From Pseudolactococcus raffinolactis NBRC 100932 (lineage in GTDB: Bacteria > Bacillota > Bacilli > Lactobacillales > Streptococcaceae): DNA of 42,446 bases. Position 1 is the first letter of the stretch. Every line of letters starts with the position of its first letter. The DNA lies in NCBI RefSeq assembly GCF_001591765.1, contig NZ_BCVN01000013.1, positions 1 through 42,446 on the forward strand, written 5' to 3'. A program made the position numbers and the translations under genes. This document shows positions 1-11,034 of the stretch, piece after piece. The notes beneath the pieces were generated by a model. It was not told the DNA's origin, did not search any database, and saw nothing but the letters and a program-made list of their open reading frames with translations.

Positions 1-111
1 TTGGGTGGCTAACTTGGACTTGCAATTTGCCATCTTTTTTTGATCTATTTTTTTATTATTTTTTAAAAGTTTTTTTCAAACAAAAAGATATTATTTGTTA
101 TCTTAAAGATA

Positions 112-151
112 CAAAAAAACGACAAAGTCTTGCAATAGAAAGCTTTATCGT
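112..151 (-). terminator. Rho-independent terminator of murF
   Basis: Read on the minus strand, a hairpin with 9-bp arms (ACGATAAAG / CTTTGTCGT, one G-U pair) is followed by seven T. It sits 40 bases beyond the murF stop. Bases 1-111 hold only AT-rich sequence with no gene that I can see. Confidence 0.75.
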
Positions 152-188
152 CTTATAGCAGTTATTCTTATTTTTAGCATAACTTATA

Positions 189-1544
189 TTATATTTTTTT
201 GACAACTTCTGCCAAACGCATAGAGTTACTGCCTTTTAGCAAGATTTGATCCATTGGTTTCAGGTCATCAAGCAGGGCTTGTGACAGATTTTCAAGTTCA
301 TCTTTTTCATCATCTTTTCGGAAATATTTAACCCTTTCAGGCGGGAAAATTTCCTGAGCCAACTGCGATAATGGTAACATATCTTGACCATAAAGATAGA
401 GTAAATCCAACTTTTCAGGATTGAGTGCCGTGATCATGGCCGCATGGAGTCGGGCTGATTGCTCGCCCAGTTCTTTCATATCTGCCAAGACTGCAATTTT
501 ACGACCTTCAGGGTTGCGTTCAATCGTTTGGAAAGTTTCCAAAATCAGTCGCATGGCTGTTGGGTTGGCATTGTAGACATCTGATAAAATATCTGCTCCA
601 TTGCTTGCTTTAAGCCACTCTACTCGATTTTTGGTCAGGTTGAGACTAGCAAGCGCTACCTTAATATTTTTGGGTGACACCCCTTCTAAAGTCCCGATAT
701 AGGCTGCAATCATAGCATTAGTAGCATTAAATTTCCCAGGTACTGGGATTGTCAAGGTTTCATCTAGAAAATTAACCGTGAAGCTCAGGTGGTCTTTATG
801 CTCATAAAGGGCTGTCAAATGAAGATCTGCGTCTGCACCGAAGCGCGTGATTTTCTGATTTTCAGGTAAATAGGCGTTGATAATTTTATCAGCTGGTGCA
901 ATGAGTTCACCGCCATTGACCAAGCCGTCGATAATCTGCATCTTGCCTTCAGCGATTTTCTCACGCGTGCCGAAAAACTCGAGGTGACTTTCGCCAATCA
1001 GCGTGATGACCGCCAGTTTTGGTTTGGCGAGGGTAGATAACAAGTGGATGTCGCCCATGTGATCCTGCCCCATTTCGAGCACCAGTTTTTCAGTGTCGTC
1101 GGGCATGTGGAGAACGGTGTAGGGCAGGCCAATTTCATTGTTGTAGTTGCCCTGAGTTTTGTAAGTTTTGTAGGTCGTCGCAAGAATTTGCGCAGTCATG
1201 TCTTTGGTCGTCGTCTTACCGTTGCTACCGGTGATCGCAATGACGTCGACCGCAGTTTTAGCCAGATAATAACGAGCCAAATCTTGAAAAGCCTGCTCTG
1301 TGTTGTCGACTAAAATGTGAGGAACAGCCACTTCTTGCTCTGAGAGCGTCACAACAGCACCATTTTCGAAAGCCGTCGGGATAAAATCGTGGCCATCACG
1401 CGCCCCCTTTAGGGGCAGGAAAATGTCGCCAGGCTGGATGAGTCGGCTGTCAAACTCGATATTGCCAAGCACATGATCCTCATATTTTGAGATGTCGTTT
1501 TGCGCCTTGACGGCATTTGCTACTTCATGTAGGGTTAAGTTCAT
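189..1544 (-). CDS. murF: UDP-N-acetylmuramoyl-tripeptide--D-alanyl-D-alanine ligase
   Basis: MurF adds the D-Ala-D-Ala dipeptide made by Ddl to UDP-MurNAc-tripeptide, the last cytoplasmic step of peptidoglycan precursor synthesis. The 451-residue length is normal for the family. The Mur-ligase ATP loop AITGSNGKTTTKD lies near residue 106, followed by the family EMGQDHMGDI segment and the C-terminal motif SDVYNANPTAM. The N-terminus (MNLTLHEVANAV, then a DSR motif near residue 33) fits the MurF substrate domain. In streptococci murF directly follows ddl; here about 7.5 kb of unrelated genes separate them, so murF probably has its own promoter in the short gap before 1631 or is read from the ABC genes. 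Assignment is secure. Confidence 0.96.
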   Translation of the reverse strand: MNLTLHEVANAVKAQNDISKYEDHVLGNIEFDSRLIQPGDIFLPLKGARDGHDFIPTAFENGAVVTLSEQEVAVPHILVDNTEQAFQDLARYYLAKTAVDVIAITGSNGKTTTKDMTAQILATTYKTYKTQGNYNNEIGLPYTVLHMPDDTEKLVLEMGQDHMGDIHLLSTLAKPKLAVITLIGESHLEFFGTREKIAEGKMQIIDGLVNGGELIAPADKIINAYLPENQKITRFGADADLHLTALYEHKDHLSFTVNFLDETLTIPVPGKFNATNAMIAAYIGTLEGVSPKNIKVALASLNLTKNRVEWLKASNGADILSDVYNANPTAMRLILETFQTIERNPEGRKIAVLADMKELGEQSARLHAAMITALNPEKLDLLYLYGQDMLPLSQLAQEIFPPERVKYFRKDDEKDELENLSQALLDDLKPMDQILLKGSNSMRLAEVVKKI

Positions 1545-1582
1545 AATTGCACCTGATTCTTTTTCATATCTATTATTTTATC

Positions 1583-1610
1583 AAAAAAATGCCGAGATTA
1601 CTCGACATTT
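1583..1610 (-). terminator. terminator between the ABC genes and murF
   Basis: Minus-strand hairpin AAATGTCGAG / CTCGGCATTT with a TAAT loop and one G-U pair, followed by seven T. It lies 20 bases past the ATPase gene stop and would end the ABC operon before murF. Confidence 0.75.
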
Positions 1611-1630
1611 ATCGTGTCAATATAAACCTG

Positions 1631-2254
1631 CTAGACAAAAGCTTTATTTTTTTGCATGATGTCTTTTGCCACTTCCAAACTAGGCATTTCAGCCAACTTA
1701 GAAGCGTTTAACAGATAGATTTTATCCGAATATTGATACACTTCTTCTAAGATGTGGCTGGTCAGCAAAACAATTTTTTCTTGGGAGATTGATTTTAGGT
1801 AGCCAAAAGCAAGTTTTCGCATGCCATAATCCATCCCGTTCATCAATTCATCGACGATGACTAAATCACTTGATATAGACAATGTCATGATAAAAGCGAA
1901 AATTTCTTTCATGCCAAGTGAATAGGTTTTGATTTTTTTATTGACAAAACTGTTTGCAGCAAAATCCTGAATCATTGCTGTCGCTTTTTCTTGCTCATCT
2001 TTTGACAAGGTTAAGATGTAGTCTTGTGCTGTCAAATTTTCATCAAAAATAGCTAGATTTGGTACATAAGCACTGCGATTAAACCCTGATATTTTCCCAG
2101 ATTTCAACTTCATTTCACCATTGATAAGTGTAAATAGCGTCGATTTCCCTGCACCATTGCGCCCAATGATACCATACAATCCTTTTCTAGTGATGTCAAA
2201 GCTCAGATTTTCTAAATTACCGGCAACGATGTTGGAAAGTTTCATTTCTGTCAT
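1631..2254 (-). CDS. ABC transporter ATP-binding protein
   Basis: Soluble ATPase of a two-gene ABC-2 type exporter, 207 residues. Walker A is GRNGAGKST (about residues 32-40), the signature is the SLGMK variant (YSLGMKE) common in exporters of this class, Walker B is LVIVDELMNGMD, and the H-loop is TSHILEE. A clear Q-loop glutamine is not obvious (YVPNLAIFDENLT). The start codon lies one base after the stop of the upstream permease gene, so the two are translationally linked. That permease gene carries a stop codon (see 2256-3344), so the ATPase may now lack a full-length partner. Substrate unknown; antimicrobial or peptide export is only a guess from the class. Confidence 0.88.
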   Translation of the reverse strand: MTEMKLSNIVAGNLENLSFDITRKGLYGIIGRNGAGKSTLFTLINGEMKLKSGKISGFNRSAYVPNLAIFDENLTAQDYILTLSKDEQEKATAMIQDFAANSFVNKKIKTYSLGMKEIFAFIMTLSISSDLVIVDELMNGMDYGMRKLAFGYLKSISQEKIVLLTSHILEEVYQYSDKIYLLNASKLAEMPSLEVAKDIMQKNKAFV

Positions 2255-2255
2255 A

Positions 2256-3344
2256 TTATTTTGTCCTATATAGCCATTTTTGATACAAAAGGTTTGTCAG
2301 TAGGTAGAAGATAAGGCTACAAATCAAGAGGTAGCCAGCACCGATCAACATACTATTAGTCCCAAATAAATATTTTTCATCTGGAAAAACAACGCTCACC
2401 CCAAACAAGTACTCAAAAGGCAAAAATTTGATAAAAGGTTTAAAAAGGTCTTTTTGATGGAGAAAATCATAGCCCACAATTAAAAGTAGCTCAATACCTA
2501 CCACAACTAACGTTTTTTTGAAAATCACGGCAAGCAGTTGGCTAAGGGTAATGATAAAAAGGAGTGTCAAAACTAGAAAACCTAATGCCCATAAGTCAAC
2601 TTGCCAATAAGGCGTTACCACTTGACTGAGTTGCCCGTAAGGATAGATCAAACTGCCCCAATTCCCACTCGTAATCCCTAGTACTAGATAATTGGCAATA
2701 ATCGTAAGGAGAAGAAAACTTAAACTGATTAGAAAAGGGATGAGCAGATGATTTAAAGGTGTGCGAGATTTTGCTTGTCGAATCAACCGATAATAGCGAA
2801 TTTTTTCTGTCTCAAATTTTTGGGCAAAAAAGTCACCAAACAATATGACTAGCAAAGACAAGGTCACGACAGATGTGAAGGAAACAAATGTCAAACTCAT
2901 TTTTTCAAACGCACCCTCAACAGTAACGGCAGTCATTGGAAATGCTAACTTATGTTTCCTAAAATAGTCATAATATTTTTTTTGACCTTTCGCTGCTTGA
3001 TAAAAATCCAGATTCTATTCCTTAAAGTCTTCAGAAATATTACCAACTTGCTCAATCTTCTTTTCCCAATACGTTTGATAATCTTTGTTAACGAAAGCAT
3101 TTTTTTCAGCTTTTATGATCGCTAACTGCTTTTGATTAAAAGCTTGAAATGCCATATCTTTCGGATTATTTTTCAACTCTATTTCAAGTCTTCCGATGTC
3201 TTTTTCTAGTGAGTCCAAAGTTATTTGGTATTGAAACTCTCGCTTGAAATTAGTATTAAACATAGCAATCACAACAACAATCAAACCACAAACAATCAGA
3301 TTCTTTTTATTAGCTATAAAACTCTTAAATTCTAATGTCATCAT
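2256..3344 (-). pseudogene. ABC-2 type permease, interrupted by an in-frame TAG
   Basis: Two reading frames, 3344-3015 and 2936-2256, are the same frame separated by one TAG at 3015-3017 (codon 110). Reading on from the stop gives NLDFYQAAKGQKKYYDYFR and joins the second part without another stop, for a 362-residue protein. The first part has one membrane segment (IVCGLIVVVIAMF) and a charged extracytoplasmic loop. The second has about five hydrophobic segments. This is the usual topology of an ABC-2 permease: TM1, a large loop, then TM2-6. It is directly followed by its ATPase gene. Either a recent nonsense mutation or a sequence error; the second half could still restart at ATG 2936, but without a visible ribosome site. 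Confidence 0.85.
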
Positions 3345-3625
3345 CCAATATTCCTTTTTCTAATCAGTCAATGCAACACCCTTACATCGTATCTCCCTAA
3401 AGTAAAGAATGTAGATATTTCATAGTATACCAAAAAATATTTATGTTTAGCTTTATTCTCTCATATTTCTCATTTTAAATAATTGTGAAATAGTATAATC
3501 TATGATTTTCAGATGACTTTAAATAATTTACAGAAAATATACATATTTTTTACATAACTATTCTTTCAATCATGTTAAACTATAAACAAGACGGCCATCT
3601 TAACCTATTCGAATGATCCAGGACA
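3345..3625. other. divergent intergenic region, ABC exporter / PAP2 gene
   Basis: An AT-rich gap of nearly 300 bases between divergently transcribed genes; it must hold promoters for both. A TTAAACTATAAAC stretch near 3575-3590 could supply a -10 box for the plus-strand gene, but I could not define a convincing -35. No coding sequence seen. Confidence 0.4.
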
Positions 3626-3641
3626 AAAAGGAGAATGCCAA

Positions 3642-4592
3642 ATGGCAACTGATAAGACACGCACTGATGAACTTTCACAACAAGGTTTTAAACCAGAACA
3701 AATTGTTTTGACCATTATTATCCTACTTCTATTAATTGGTGCATTTTTCGATCGACCAATTTCACAAACCATCATGAATCAAGGATCTATTTTTGGCACC
3801 ATTTTTCAAAACTATGGCCTTATTTTTCCAAGCATCGTTATTTTTATGGCATCACAAGTTTTCTTTTACCGCATTCAAAAAATTGAGACTAACATATTCG
3901 GCAAGTTTTCTGTCATGTTTTTAGCGCTAGTTGCCTGCATTTATGAAACTTGGCAAGCTGTTAAAATAGCATTGTTTTACACTGTTTCTTCACTTAATAA
4001 TATCAAAAATAAAGCGCCAATCGGTGCAGCCAATAATGATGGTGGCGGTAAAGTGACTTTGCCAACTTGGTATATACCGACGCTATTTATCCTGACCATT
4101 ATATTAGTTGCAATTGGCTGTGCGCTTTGTTATCAATGGCTTGCAACAAAAGACGAGATTGAAATGAAACATCTGACTTATGTTGCGTTAGCAGGTATTG
4201 TCGCTGTCTTTGCATCTGATACCTTGGTCAATAGTATGAAAGCTTTTTGGGGCCGTATGCGTCCTTACGAGATGAATGAAACTTGGTCAAATTTTACGTC
4301 TTGGCTACAAATCAACGGTGTTAATGGCCATAAGTCATTTCCTTCAGGACATTCTCAGGAAGGTTGGGTGGCACTTGTTTTGCCTTTGTTTGTCTCACCT
4401 CAACGTCCTACTAAACGCCGCAATACTTTCATTTTTGCAGTAGCATTTGGCTCATTAATGGCCTTATCTCGCGTAAGAGTCGGCGCCCATTTCCTAAGTG
4501 ATGTCACCATGGGTTCTTTTATCTCTATTCTTGTGATCTATGTTCTTGCCCGCCTTTTGAACGAAAAATTAATGGGCGAATTCTTAACTTAA
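3642..4592 (+). CDS. PAP2-family membrane phosphatase
   Basis: Integral membrane phosphatase of the PAP2 superfamily, 316 residues. All three catalytic motifs are visible: KAFWGRMRP (K-x6-RP), PSGH, and SRVRVGAHFLSD (SR-x5-H-x3-D). At least five to six hydrophobic segments surround them, the first at about residues 22-40. Members dephosphorylate lipid phosphates such as undecaprenyl pyrophosphate or phosphatidylglycerol phosphate; the substrate here cannot be told from sequence. The N-terminal half is longer than in minimal PAP2 enzymes and includes a glycine/asparagine-rich loop (PIGAANNDGGG). A good ribosome site, AAAAGGAG, ends 8 bases before ATG 3642. The gene stands alone on the plus strand. 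Confidence 0.9.
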   Translation: MATDKTRTDELSQQGFKPEQIVLTIIILLLLIGAFFDRPISQTIMNQGSIFGTIFQNYGLIFPSIVIFMASQVFFYRIQKIETNIFGKFSVMFLALVACIYETWQAVKIALFYTVSSLNNIKNKAPIGAANNDGGGKVTLPTWYIPTLFILTIILVAIGCALCYQWLATKDEIEMKHLTYVALAGIVAVFASDTLVNSMKAFWGRMRPYEMNETWSNFTSWLQINGVNGHKSFPSGHSQEGWVALVLPLFVSPQRPTKRRNTFIFAVAFGSLMALSRVRVGAHFLSDVTMGSFISILVIYVLARLLNEKLMGEFLT

Positions 4593-4610
4593 GACACACA
4601 TCATCATCAA

Positions 4611-4645
4611 AAAAACCATTGCCAAAATGACAATGGTTTTTTATT
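4611..4645 (+). terminator. terminator after the PAP2 gene
   Basis: Hairpin AAAAACCATTG / CAATGGTTTTT followed by T-rich sequence. The A-run on the 5' side would let it work in both directions, so it may also end the bgl operon on the minus strand. Confidence 0.85.
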
Positions 4646-4756
4646 TTCATGACGTGATACTCTGTGCTCTTGACAATACTTCCCATTTACGTTTAATCAC
4701 TTTTTGATACCAATCAAAAGAGTCTATCTTGTTAGTAAGGAATTCCTTGCAAAAGG

Positions 4757-6256
<1,500 letters not shown>

Positions 6257-6343
6257 TTAAAGAAAAAGTCAATGATTTCATGACTTTTTCTGTAGCTTTC
6301 AATGTGTTGTATCCTATTATGATTCAATTGAGAATCGTGACGC

Positions 6344-7789
6344 TTAAACTTCTTCTTTTAAGCTGTTTGCTGCAACGACAAATGGGAACCAAATGGCGAA
6401 TGTTGCTGCAAATGAGACAGCTGTTACAAGAATCGCACGCCAGTCAAAACCTGTCGCCATGAAAGCATTAAGAAATGGTGGTGTTACCCATGGCACTGAC
6501 AAGACAACTGGTGAAACCAAGTGTAAGACTGTCGCAACATATCCGATCGTTACTGACACCATTGGTGCTAATAAAATTGGAATGAAGAAAAGTGAATTTA
6601 AGACCAATGGCATCCCGAACATAACAGGTTCATTGATATTGAAGATACCTGGTGCAACAGATAGTTTGGCAACTGTTTTATAGTCGTCACGTTTAGAGAA
6701 CCAAAGGATGGCAACGATCAATGACAAAGTACCACACGTTCCACCGAAACTTGAATAAGCATCCCATGACCCGCGTACCCAAAGCGTCAGGAAATTTCCG
6801 TCGATCGCATGTGCTTTATCGATTGCACCTTTAGCCACAAGGTCATTAACACCTTGTAAGCCAACTTTATTGTAAACTTCCATATTGGCAAGTTGAAGTG
6901 GTCCCCAGATACTATCAAGTACAGGGCCTAGTACATTTGTACCATGAATACCAAAGAACCAGAAGAGTGAGACAAAGAAGGTAACAATTAATACTGAAAC
7001 AAGTGATTGTGATAAGGCTTGGAATGGTTCAGCGATATATTTGCTGATCAAGAAGATCATATCGTTTCCAGTCCAGACTTTGATAAAGTAGTAAATGATT
7101 GAGACAGCATAAACTGAAACAATTGTTGGGACGATAGCCAAGAAAGCTTTAGATACTGCTGGTGGTACTGAATCAGGCATTTTAATTGTGATATCAGCAA
7201 GCATGAGTTTGGCGTAAATAACGACACCAAGCCCGCCCATAAGGATGACCGCAAAGTAGGCGCCTGAATCCATATGAGCGACTGAAATGCCCATTTTCCA
7301 TGTTGCAATACCTTGTGCTGCAATATTATTGTTAACTGTTGTCATCGCTTTTTCAGAAAGACCCGCAGTTGCTAACGACAGAATATTGGGCAGACCTGAA
7401 ATTAATGCGGCAACCCCAACGATCCCACCAGCAAGTTCATTGACTTTGTACGCTTTTGAAAGGTTGTAACCCCATGAAAAGGCAAAAATAAGACCGATAA
7501 CTGTTAAAGTTCCCTGACTGACGACATTCGAGATGCCAGCAAGTTGTTCAAAGACTGGTGTATGTGAAAGTGTCCATGAGCCGTCAGATGCGCCACGTTG
7601 CACAAATTGTTGGACTGCAGCCGGTACTGTGCCAATCAGAACCGATACTAATGTTGCCATCGCCCCCACCATCGTCGCTGGCATCATACCAACGAATGAG
7701 TCACGTAGAGCAACTAAATGTTTTTGCGAACCGATTTTTGCCGCGACTGGAACGAGATGCTTCTCCAACCAATATTGTAATGCATTCAT
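6344..7789 (-). CDS. PTS cellobiose/beta-glucoside transporter subunit IIC
   Basis: Membrane channel of a lactose/cellobiose-class PTS (CelB/PtcC type), 481 residues with about ten hydrophobic segments. The start MNALQYWLEKHLVPVAAKIG and the central motif FGIHGTNVLGPVLDSIWGP are typical of CelB. The substrate-binding region NINEPVMFGMPLVLNS is also present. No IIA or IIB gene is linked, so this IIC must borrow these parts from elsewhere, as lactococcal PtcC does with PtcAB. The ribosome site is AAAGGAG before ATG 7789. A long leader and a cre site lie upstream, and the gene is followed by the 6-phospho-beta-glucosidase gene. Confidence 0.93.
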   Translation of the reverse strand: MNALQYWLEKHLVPVAAKIGSQKHLVALRDSFVGMMPATMVGAMATLVSVLIGTVPAAVQQFVQRGASDGSWTLSHTPVFEQLAGISNVVSQGTLTVIGLIFAFSWGYNLSKAYKVNELAGGIVGVAALISGLPNILSLATAGLSEKAMTTVNNNIAAQGIATWKMGISVAHMDSGAYFAVILMGGLGVVIYAKLMLADITIKMPDSVPPAVSKAFLAIVPTIVSVYAVSIIYYFIKVWTGNDMIFLISKYIAEPFQALSQSLVSVLIVTFFVSLFWFFGIHGTNVLGPVLDSIWGPLQLANMEVYNKVGLQGVNDLVAKGAIDKAHAIDGNFLTLWVRGSWDAYSSFGGTCGTLSLIVAILWFSKRDDYKTVAKLSVAPGIFNINEPVMFGMPLVLNSLFFIPILLAPMVSVTIGYVATVLHLVSPVVLSVPWVTPPFLNAFMATGFDWRAILVTAVSFAATFAIWFPFVVAANSLKEEV

Positions 7790-7901
7790 AAACTATTCTC
7801 CTTTTATTTCATCAACTGACTTGCTTTACATTTAAAAATGAACGAGTAGTCATCGTTTTCAAAGAAAAAACTAGAAGTATTTGGCAGCTCTGCCTTAACC
7901 A

Positions 7902-8060
7902 CTACCGTTTTAAACCTTTAATCATTTTGTACGATTCAATGATTGCTTTCTCAAAATCAGCAAAAGAAAATACCATCATCAAATGGTCTTAGACGTGAAC
8001 CATCATCTCCTACAGGAAATTCTAAAAAATATGACAGTAAGCGCTTACTTGTTCCTAGTA
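7902..8060 (-). other. possible gene relic in the PTS leader
   Basis: Between the putative promoter and the PTS gene the minus strand holds two short frames that look coding when joined. One reads ...LSYFLEFPVGDDGSRLRPF then DDGIFFC and stops. The next frame reads VFSFADFEKAIIESYKMIKG and stops at 7902. A single frameshift around 7970 would connect them. Neither has a ribosome site and I do not recognise the protein. It may be chance or the end of a decayed gene. Confidence 0.25.
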
Positions 8061-8063
8061 TAA
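8036..8063 (-). promoter_or_regulatory. -10 box and cre (CcpA) site of the beta-glucoside PTS operon
   Basis: A perfect 14-base palindrome AGTAAGCGCTTACT (8036-8049) matches the catabolite-responsive element consensus except at the outer bases. On the minus strand it begins 8 bases after a good -10 box, TATACT (8063-8058), so CcpA bound here would cover the start point. No consensus -35 is seen. This predicts glucose repression of the PTS and glucosidase genes. The rest of 7790-8216 is a leader of about 260 bases. Confidence 0.7.
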
Positions 8064-8216
8064 ACTAGACGATGACAAAATGATATAGTTTTTAACCATG
8101 AAGAAACTTGTTACATAAGTTGAAACAAAATGGTTACTCCCCTCTAGAACTTGATTAACGATGTCGATAATTGTCACTGTTTTTACTAGAAATCGACAAC
8201 ATTTCAAAAAGCACAT

Positions 8217-8269
8217 AAAAAAACGATCACACCCTTGAAATTCACATTCCCTAAGGTTTGTTATCGTTT
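8217..8269 (-). terminator. terminator after the rpiR-type gene
   Basis: Minus-strand imperfect hairpin with outer arms AAACGAT / ATCGTTT followed by seven T, just past the regulator stop. It separates regulator transcription from the PTS promoter. Confidence 0.6.
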
Positions 8270-8289
8270 ATCTATCTAGTCTAAAATAA

Positions 8290-9030
8290 TTATTGTGCCA
8301 CCCGCACATGATGCGCCAAAATTTCAATCAATGCTAAAACAGGTAACTGTGTCGTCAAGATTAACTTGTTAATCGACTTGTTACTAGCATACTCGTCAAT
8401 CATATAGTAGGAAAAATTTAAGTCTGACAACTTTGAAATCGTCGCGTTTTCATCATTTGTAATCGAAATAATTTTCACACCATTTTGCTTAAACTGCAGT
8501 ACTCGTTCCATAATACCTTTATTCTCACCTGTAACAGATAAAACAATGAGGCAGGCATTTTGATAGGCACCATCCACAATAGGAAAATAAGGGTCCGTAA
8601 TGGCGATTGCCTGAATACCAACGCTATTAAAATACCGATAACCATACTTGGTCAAAGCGCCACTGGTGCCAGCTCCCATAAATACTGTATAGGCACAGTC
8701 CTCAATCATCTGACATGCTTGCGCTAATTTTTTCTGAAAGGCCTCACCCGTCAAGCCTTTCAAAAAGGAATTAAGCTCCAAAAAATTAGCATAATAGCTC
8801 TCCAAAGAGGGTTCATAGTGATCAGCCTGCGTCATGTGGAATTTGAGTTCTGAAAAACCCGCAAATCCCAGATGCCGACAAAATCTAACGATGGTTGCTG
8901 CTGACACGTGCGTCATTTGAGCCAATTCCCGAATCGTCATCTTGCTGACTTCAGCCACATGGTCCATCAAAAAATTGTAAATTTGAAATTCTGTCTCGTT
9001 AAGTTTCTTAATTTTTTCAATATCAAACAT
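8290..9030 (-). CDS. RpiR-family transcriptional regulator (HTH + SIS domains)
   Basis: Sugar-phosphate-sensing DNA-binding regulator, 246 residues, the usual length. The N-terminal helix-turn-helix (about residues 1-75) contains MTIRELAQMTHVSAATIVRF. The C-terminal SIS sugar-phosphate domain contains VFMGAGTSGALTKYGYRYF and IVLSVTGENKGIMERVLQF. It lies immediately upstream of, and in the same direction as, the beta-glucoside PTS and phospho-glucosidase genes, so it probably controls them in response to a phosphorylated sugar. It has its own terminator. The ligand is unknown. Confidence 0.9.
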   Translation of the reverse strand: MFDIEKIKKLNETEFQIYNFLMDHVAEVSKMTIRELAQMTHVSAATIVRFCRHLGFAGFSELKFHMTQADHYEPSLESYYANFLELNSFLKGLTGEAFQKKLAQACQMIEDCAYTVFMGAGTSGALTKYGYRYFNSVGIQAIAITDPYFPIVDGAYQNACLIVLSVTGENKGIMERVLQFKQNGVKIISITNDENATISKLSDLNFSYYMIDEYASNKSINKLILTTQLPVLALIEILAHHVRVAQ

Positions 9031-9086
9031 GATATGTCCTTTCGCTCTTTCTTATAGGGACATATAAGACATCGTCTAAAATCCGC

Positions 9087-10136
9087 TTAATCGGCCAGCT
9101 TACTCTCCCGAATGTCAAAGGCTTCAAGCGCTAAGGCGACCAATTTTTCAATCAGATCAGAGTAAGCTAAGCCCATGTTTTCCCACAAGAGGGGGTACAT
9201 CGAGAACTGCGTGAAACCTGGAATGGCATTAATTTCATTGAGGTAAATCTGTTGATCAGCCGTCATGAAGAAGTCACAGCGTGACAGGCCCATCCCAGCA
9301 ACTGCTCGGTAGGCGATCTCCGCGTACTTTCGCATCGCAACCATGGTTTCTTCAGGAATACTAGCAGGAATCGCCATGGTAATCTGATTGTCGATATATT
9401 TGGCATTGTAATCATAAAAGGCCACATCTTTAACGACTTCACCCGGCAAGGTCGTCATTACATCAGAATTCCCGAGCACTGCCACTTCGATTTCACGCGC
9501 ATCAAGTCCTTGCTCGATGAGAATGCGGCTGTCGAATTTTAGTGCTGCTTCTATGGCAGAACGTAAGTCAGATTCTGACGCGACCTTGGAGATGCCGACA
9601 GACGACCCCATATTGGCCGGTTTAACGAAGACTGGATAAGTCAAAGTCTCAGTCACTGCGGCAATTTTAGCGTCAAGTTCAGCTAAATCCGTTAAGGCAA
9701 CATACGGTACTTGTGGTACACCGACAGACTCAAAGACATGTTTGGCCATGATTTTATCCATGGTCACACTCGCTGAAGTGATGTTCGGCCCCACATAAGG
9801 CATTTTGAGCACCTCAATAAACCCTTGGATTGATCCATCTTCTCCCATAGGACCGTGGAGGACAGGAAAGACAACCGCTCCCGTTTCATAAATACTGGCA
9901 GGTGATACGATATCAGCCGCAACAATCGTTGCGTTAGTCATCAACTTCGTTCCCTGAGCAGGCATCTCAGTGAAAACTTGCGTTTTGACAAACTCACCCG
10001 TTTGCGTGATGAAAAACGTCTTCACTACAAACTTATCGTAGTTGACCGCAAACATTACACTCTCCGCTGATAAAACCGATACCTCACGCTCAGCACTACG
10101 ACCGCCATATAATAAAATCAAACTTTGTTTTGACAT
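9087..10136 (-). CDS. ddl: D-alanine--D-alanine ligase
   Basis: ATP-grasp enzyme joining two D-alanines for peptidoglycan precursors; its product is used by MurF. I chose ATG 10136 ([16 protein letters not shown], 349 residues) over an in-frame ATG at 10163. AAGGAG lies 6 bases upstream of 10136, and a -10 box places transcription start at or after 10163. The N-terminal [10 protein letters not shown] motif, the ATP-grasp segment [17 protein letters not shown] and the C-terminal [16 protein letters not shown] are all present. The last has the metal-binding Asn/Glu and the substrate-binding loop. It lies downstream of pbp2B-recR but behind a terminator. Confidence 0.95.
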   Translation of the reverse strand: MSKQSLILLYGGRSAEREVSVLSAESVMFAVNYDKFVVKTFFITQTGEFVKTQVFTEMPAQGTKLMTNATIVAADIVSPASIYETGAVVFPVLHGPMGEDGSIQGFIEVLKMPYVGPNITSASVTMDKIMAKHVFESVGVPQVPYVALTDLAELDAKIAAVTETLTYPVFVKPANMGSSVGISKVASESDLRSAIEAALKFDSRILIEQGLDAREIEVAVLGNSDVMTTLPGEVVKDVAFYDYNAKYIDNQITMAIPASIPEETMVAMRKYAEIAYRAVAGMGLSRCDFFMTADQQIYLNEINAIPGFTQFSMYPLLWENMGLAYSDLIEKLVALALEAFDIRESKLAD

Positions 10137-10167
10137 CTTGTCTCCTTGAAATAATGTAGTCAAATTT

Positions 10168-10176
10168 ATTATATCA
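10168..10176 (-). promoter_or_regulatory. extended -10 promoter of ddl
   Basis: On the minus strand TGATATAAT gives a TGn extended -10 with a consensus TATAAT. No good -35 is seen, which is common for extended -10 promoters. Start of transcription is expected near 10161, about 25 bases before the chosen ATG. Confidence 0.55.
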
Positions 10177-10330
10177 CAAAAGCGATGGTGCGATTTAATA
10201 AAAATTTGAGATTAATGCGCTGAAAATGTCAGAACGATGATGACAGAGTAGCATAATTTTATAGGTGATCATCCTGATATGATAAAGACAGTATGTTAAA
10301 CATTGTGGCAAAAAGAACAGTATGAAAAAT

Positions 10331-10357
10331 AAAAAAAGCAAACCGTTTGCTTTTTTT
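10331..10357 (-). terminator. bidirectional terminator after recR
   Basis: Perfect hairpin AAAAAAAGCAAAC / GTTTGCTTTTTTT with a CG loop base pair; strong on both strands. It ends the pbp2B-recR transcript. Confidence 0.9.
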
Positions 10358-10410
10358 ATTTAGTGACTGAGAACTTTTGTTCCATCCACGTTTTTATATC
10401 GATTTTGTTT

Positions 10411-11010
10411 TTAGATTTCCTGCCGATTTTCGACAGCCTTACTGAGCGTGACTTCATCAGCATATTCGATATCACTGCCAACAGCAAGACCACGTGCTAG
10501 ACGCGTCACCTTAATCCCAGCAGGCTTGATGATCCGTGCCAAATACATGGCAGTCGCTTCTCCATCACTTGTCGCATTGGTGGCGATAATCACCTCAGCG
10601 ACCTGACTATCCATCAATCTGGTAATTAAGGTTTTAACATTGATATCATCTGGGCTGACACCATTCATGGGACTGATTGTCCCATGAAGGACATGGTAGA
10701 GACCGTTATATTCTCGGATCTTCTCCATCGCAAGGACATCCTTTGATTCCTCAACCACAAAGATGGTCGTTCGATCGCGCGATTCATCACTACAGATATT
10801 ACAAGGATCCGCATCCGTCAGATTCCCGCAGATACTACAGAAATGGAGATCTCGTTTAGCCGACAAAAGATTAGCCGCAAACTGATTGACATCATCATCC
10901 GACATGCCAATCGTATAAAAGGCAAGTCGTGTTGCCGTTTTTTGACCAATTCCGGGTAATTTTGCATAAGACTCGATCAGCTTGGCAATTGGTTCTGGAT
11001 AATAAGCCAT
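10411..11010 (-). CDS. recR: recombination mediator protein RecR
   Basis: Works with RecO (and RecF) to load RecA at single-stranded gaps. 199 residues from ATG 11010 ([20 protein letters not shown]); an in-frame ATG five codons upstream has no ribosome site, while AAAGG precedes 11010. Visible parts in order: the helix-hairpin-helix segment [14 protein letters not shown], the four-cysteine zinc finger [16 protein letters not shown], and the Toprim region starting [16 protein letters not shown]. The C-terminal Walker-like region [17 protein letters not shown] is also there. It starts 24 bases after pbp2B and is co-transcribed with it, as in streptococci. Confidence 0.96.
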   Translation of the reverse strand: MAYYPEPIAKLIESYAKLPGIGQKTATRLAFYTIGMSDDDVNQFAANLLSAKRDLHFCSICGNLTDADPCNICSDESRDRTTIFVVEESKDVLAMEKIREYNGLYHVLHGTISPMNGVSPDDINVKTLITRLMDSQVAEVIIATNATSDGEATAMYLARIIKPAGIKVTRLARGLAVGSDIEYADEVTLSKAVENRQEI

Positions 11011-11034
11011 ATTTGAGCCTTTCATTTTAAAGGT

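Noticed and set aside
3015-3017. Recoding (stop read-through) as explanation for in-frame stops
   Set aside because: Different stop codons (TAG, TAA, TAA), no selenocysteine or pyrrolysine context, and other genes nearby carry plain frameshifts; mutation or error is simpler.
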